This document shows, piece by piece, positions 55,568-55,607 of a stretch of DNA of 55,607 nt (the first letter of the stretch is position 1; every line of letters begins with the position of its first letter). The notes beneath the pieces are model-generated. The model searched no databases. It saw only the letters and a list, made by a program, of their open reading frames with translations, and was not told the DNA's origin. Source of the DNA: CAYNJY01 sp964397755 (GTDB taxonomy: Bacteria > Patescibacteriota > Microgenomatia > UBA10105 > UBA927); the NCBI GenBank assembly GCA_964397755.1, contig CAYNJY010000007.1, forward strand, positions 1-55,607, given 5' to 3'. A program made the translations under genes and the position numbers.

Positions 55568-55607
55568 ATGGTGAGGAGATCAAGCGACGAATCCGTTTTG
55601 ATGGCTG
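55568..55607 (+). CDS. Start of T-box-regulated gene (partial)
   Basis: An open frame begins at ATG 55568 (M-V-R-R-S-S-D-E-S-V-L-M-A) and runs off the window. Only 13 codons are seen, so the product cannot be named; the T-box suggests an aminoacyl-tRNA synthetase. The true start may be further downstream. Confidence 0.35.
   Translation, partial: MVRRSSDESVLMA

Overview
The window looks like a scaffold from a Candidate Phyla Radiation (Patescibacteria) bacterium, possibly of the Microgenomates or Parcubacteria type. This is inferred from style, not from a marker tree. The evidence is a ComEC split into two genes, several pseudopilin-like genes, giant surface proteins, many tightly overlapping genes, and small palindromic elements sitting in frame inside coding sequences, including a 'TPAFAKATAGK' insertion in leucyl-tRNA synthetase that I recall from such genomes. 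Three runs of N (17743-17842, 32218-32227, 43314-43413) show that it is a scaffold with gaps, and each gap breaks a gene.

Layout. 0-12 kb is a surface-glycan region: a membrane leucine-rich-repeat protein, a vanadium-haloperoxidase/PAP2-like protein, a family 2 glycosyltransferase, a glutaminase fused to a sugar amidotransferase, a nucleotide-sugar 4,6-dehydratase, a polysaccharide deacetylase, a NodU-type carbamoyltransferase and a YfhO-like membrane protein. It is followed by a hypothetical gene, a HepT remnant and a second leucine-rich-repeat protein. 12.2-34.5 kb is the centre of interest: 13 genes (14 modules) of an exported Cys/His-rich family that I do not recognise, here called the CH-family. 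Its modules share three signatures: C-H-x3-H, G-C-x-H-G (or G-F-Y-H-G), and C-[YF]-H-x2-G-H. These are followed by repeated cysteine pairs that look like disulfide-stapled helical hairpins. Three members carry an N-terminal cupredoxin-like domain in which the usual copper-ligand Cys appears to be replaced by a Y-H-D-H motif. Small exported proteins, a HTTM (vitamin-K-carboxylase-like) membrane protein with a partner, and a Hint-domain protein with Tyr/Gly repeats are interspersed.

34.5-37.5 kb holds a hypothetical anchored protein, a VKOR-type disulfide-generating membrane enzyme and three type IV pilin-like genes. 37.5-47.3 kb is a single giant surface-protein gene on the minus strand: a recombinase-type SAM-like N-domain, a membrane segment, about 1000 residues of collagen-like G-x-T repeats (interrupted by a gap), a beta-propeller-like region, a LamG domain and a long repetitive tail. 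48-53.2 kb carries leuS, comEA and the two halves of comEC. A GT-C glycosyltransferase and a small membrane protein follow on the minus strand. The window ends in a T-box riboswitch whose regulated gene lies just beyond the edge.

How it may work together (inference). Many products are exported and disulfide-rich, so VKOR is a plausible oxidant for the CH-family. Most CH-family genes from 19.2 to 34.5 kb overlap by ATGA and should be co-transcribed and translationally coupled. The glycan cluster, pilins, competence genes and giant collagen-like adhesin describe a cell built to attach to surfaces or hosts and take up DNA. Several promoters place the -10 box only 7-13 nt before the start codon, suggesting near-leaderless mRNAs.
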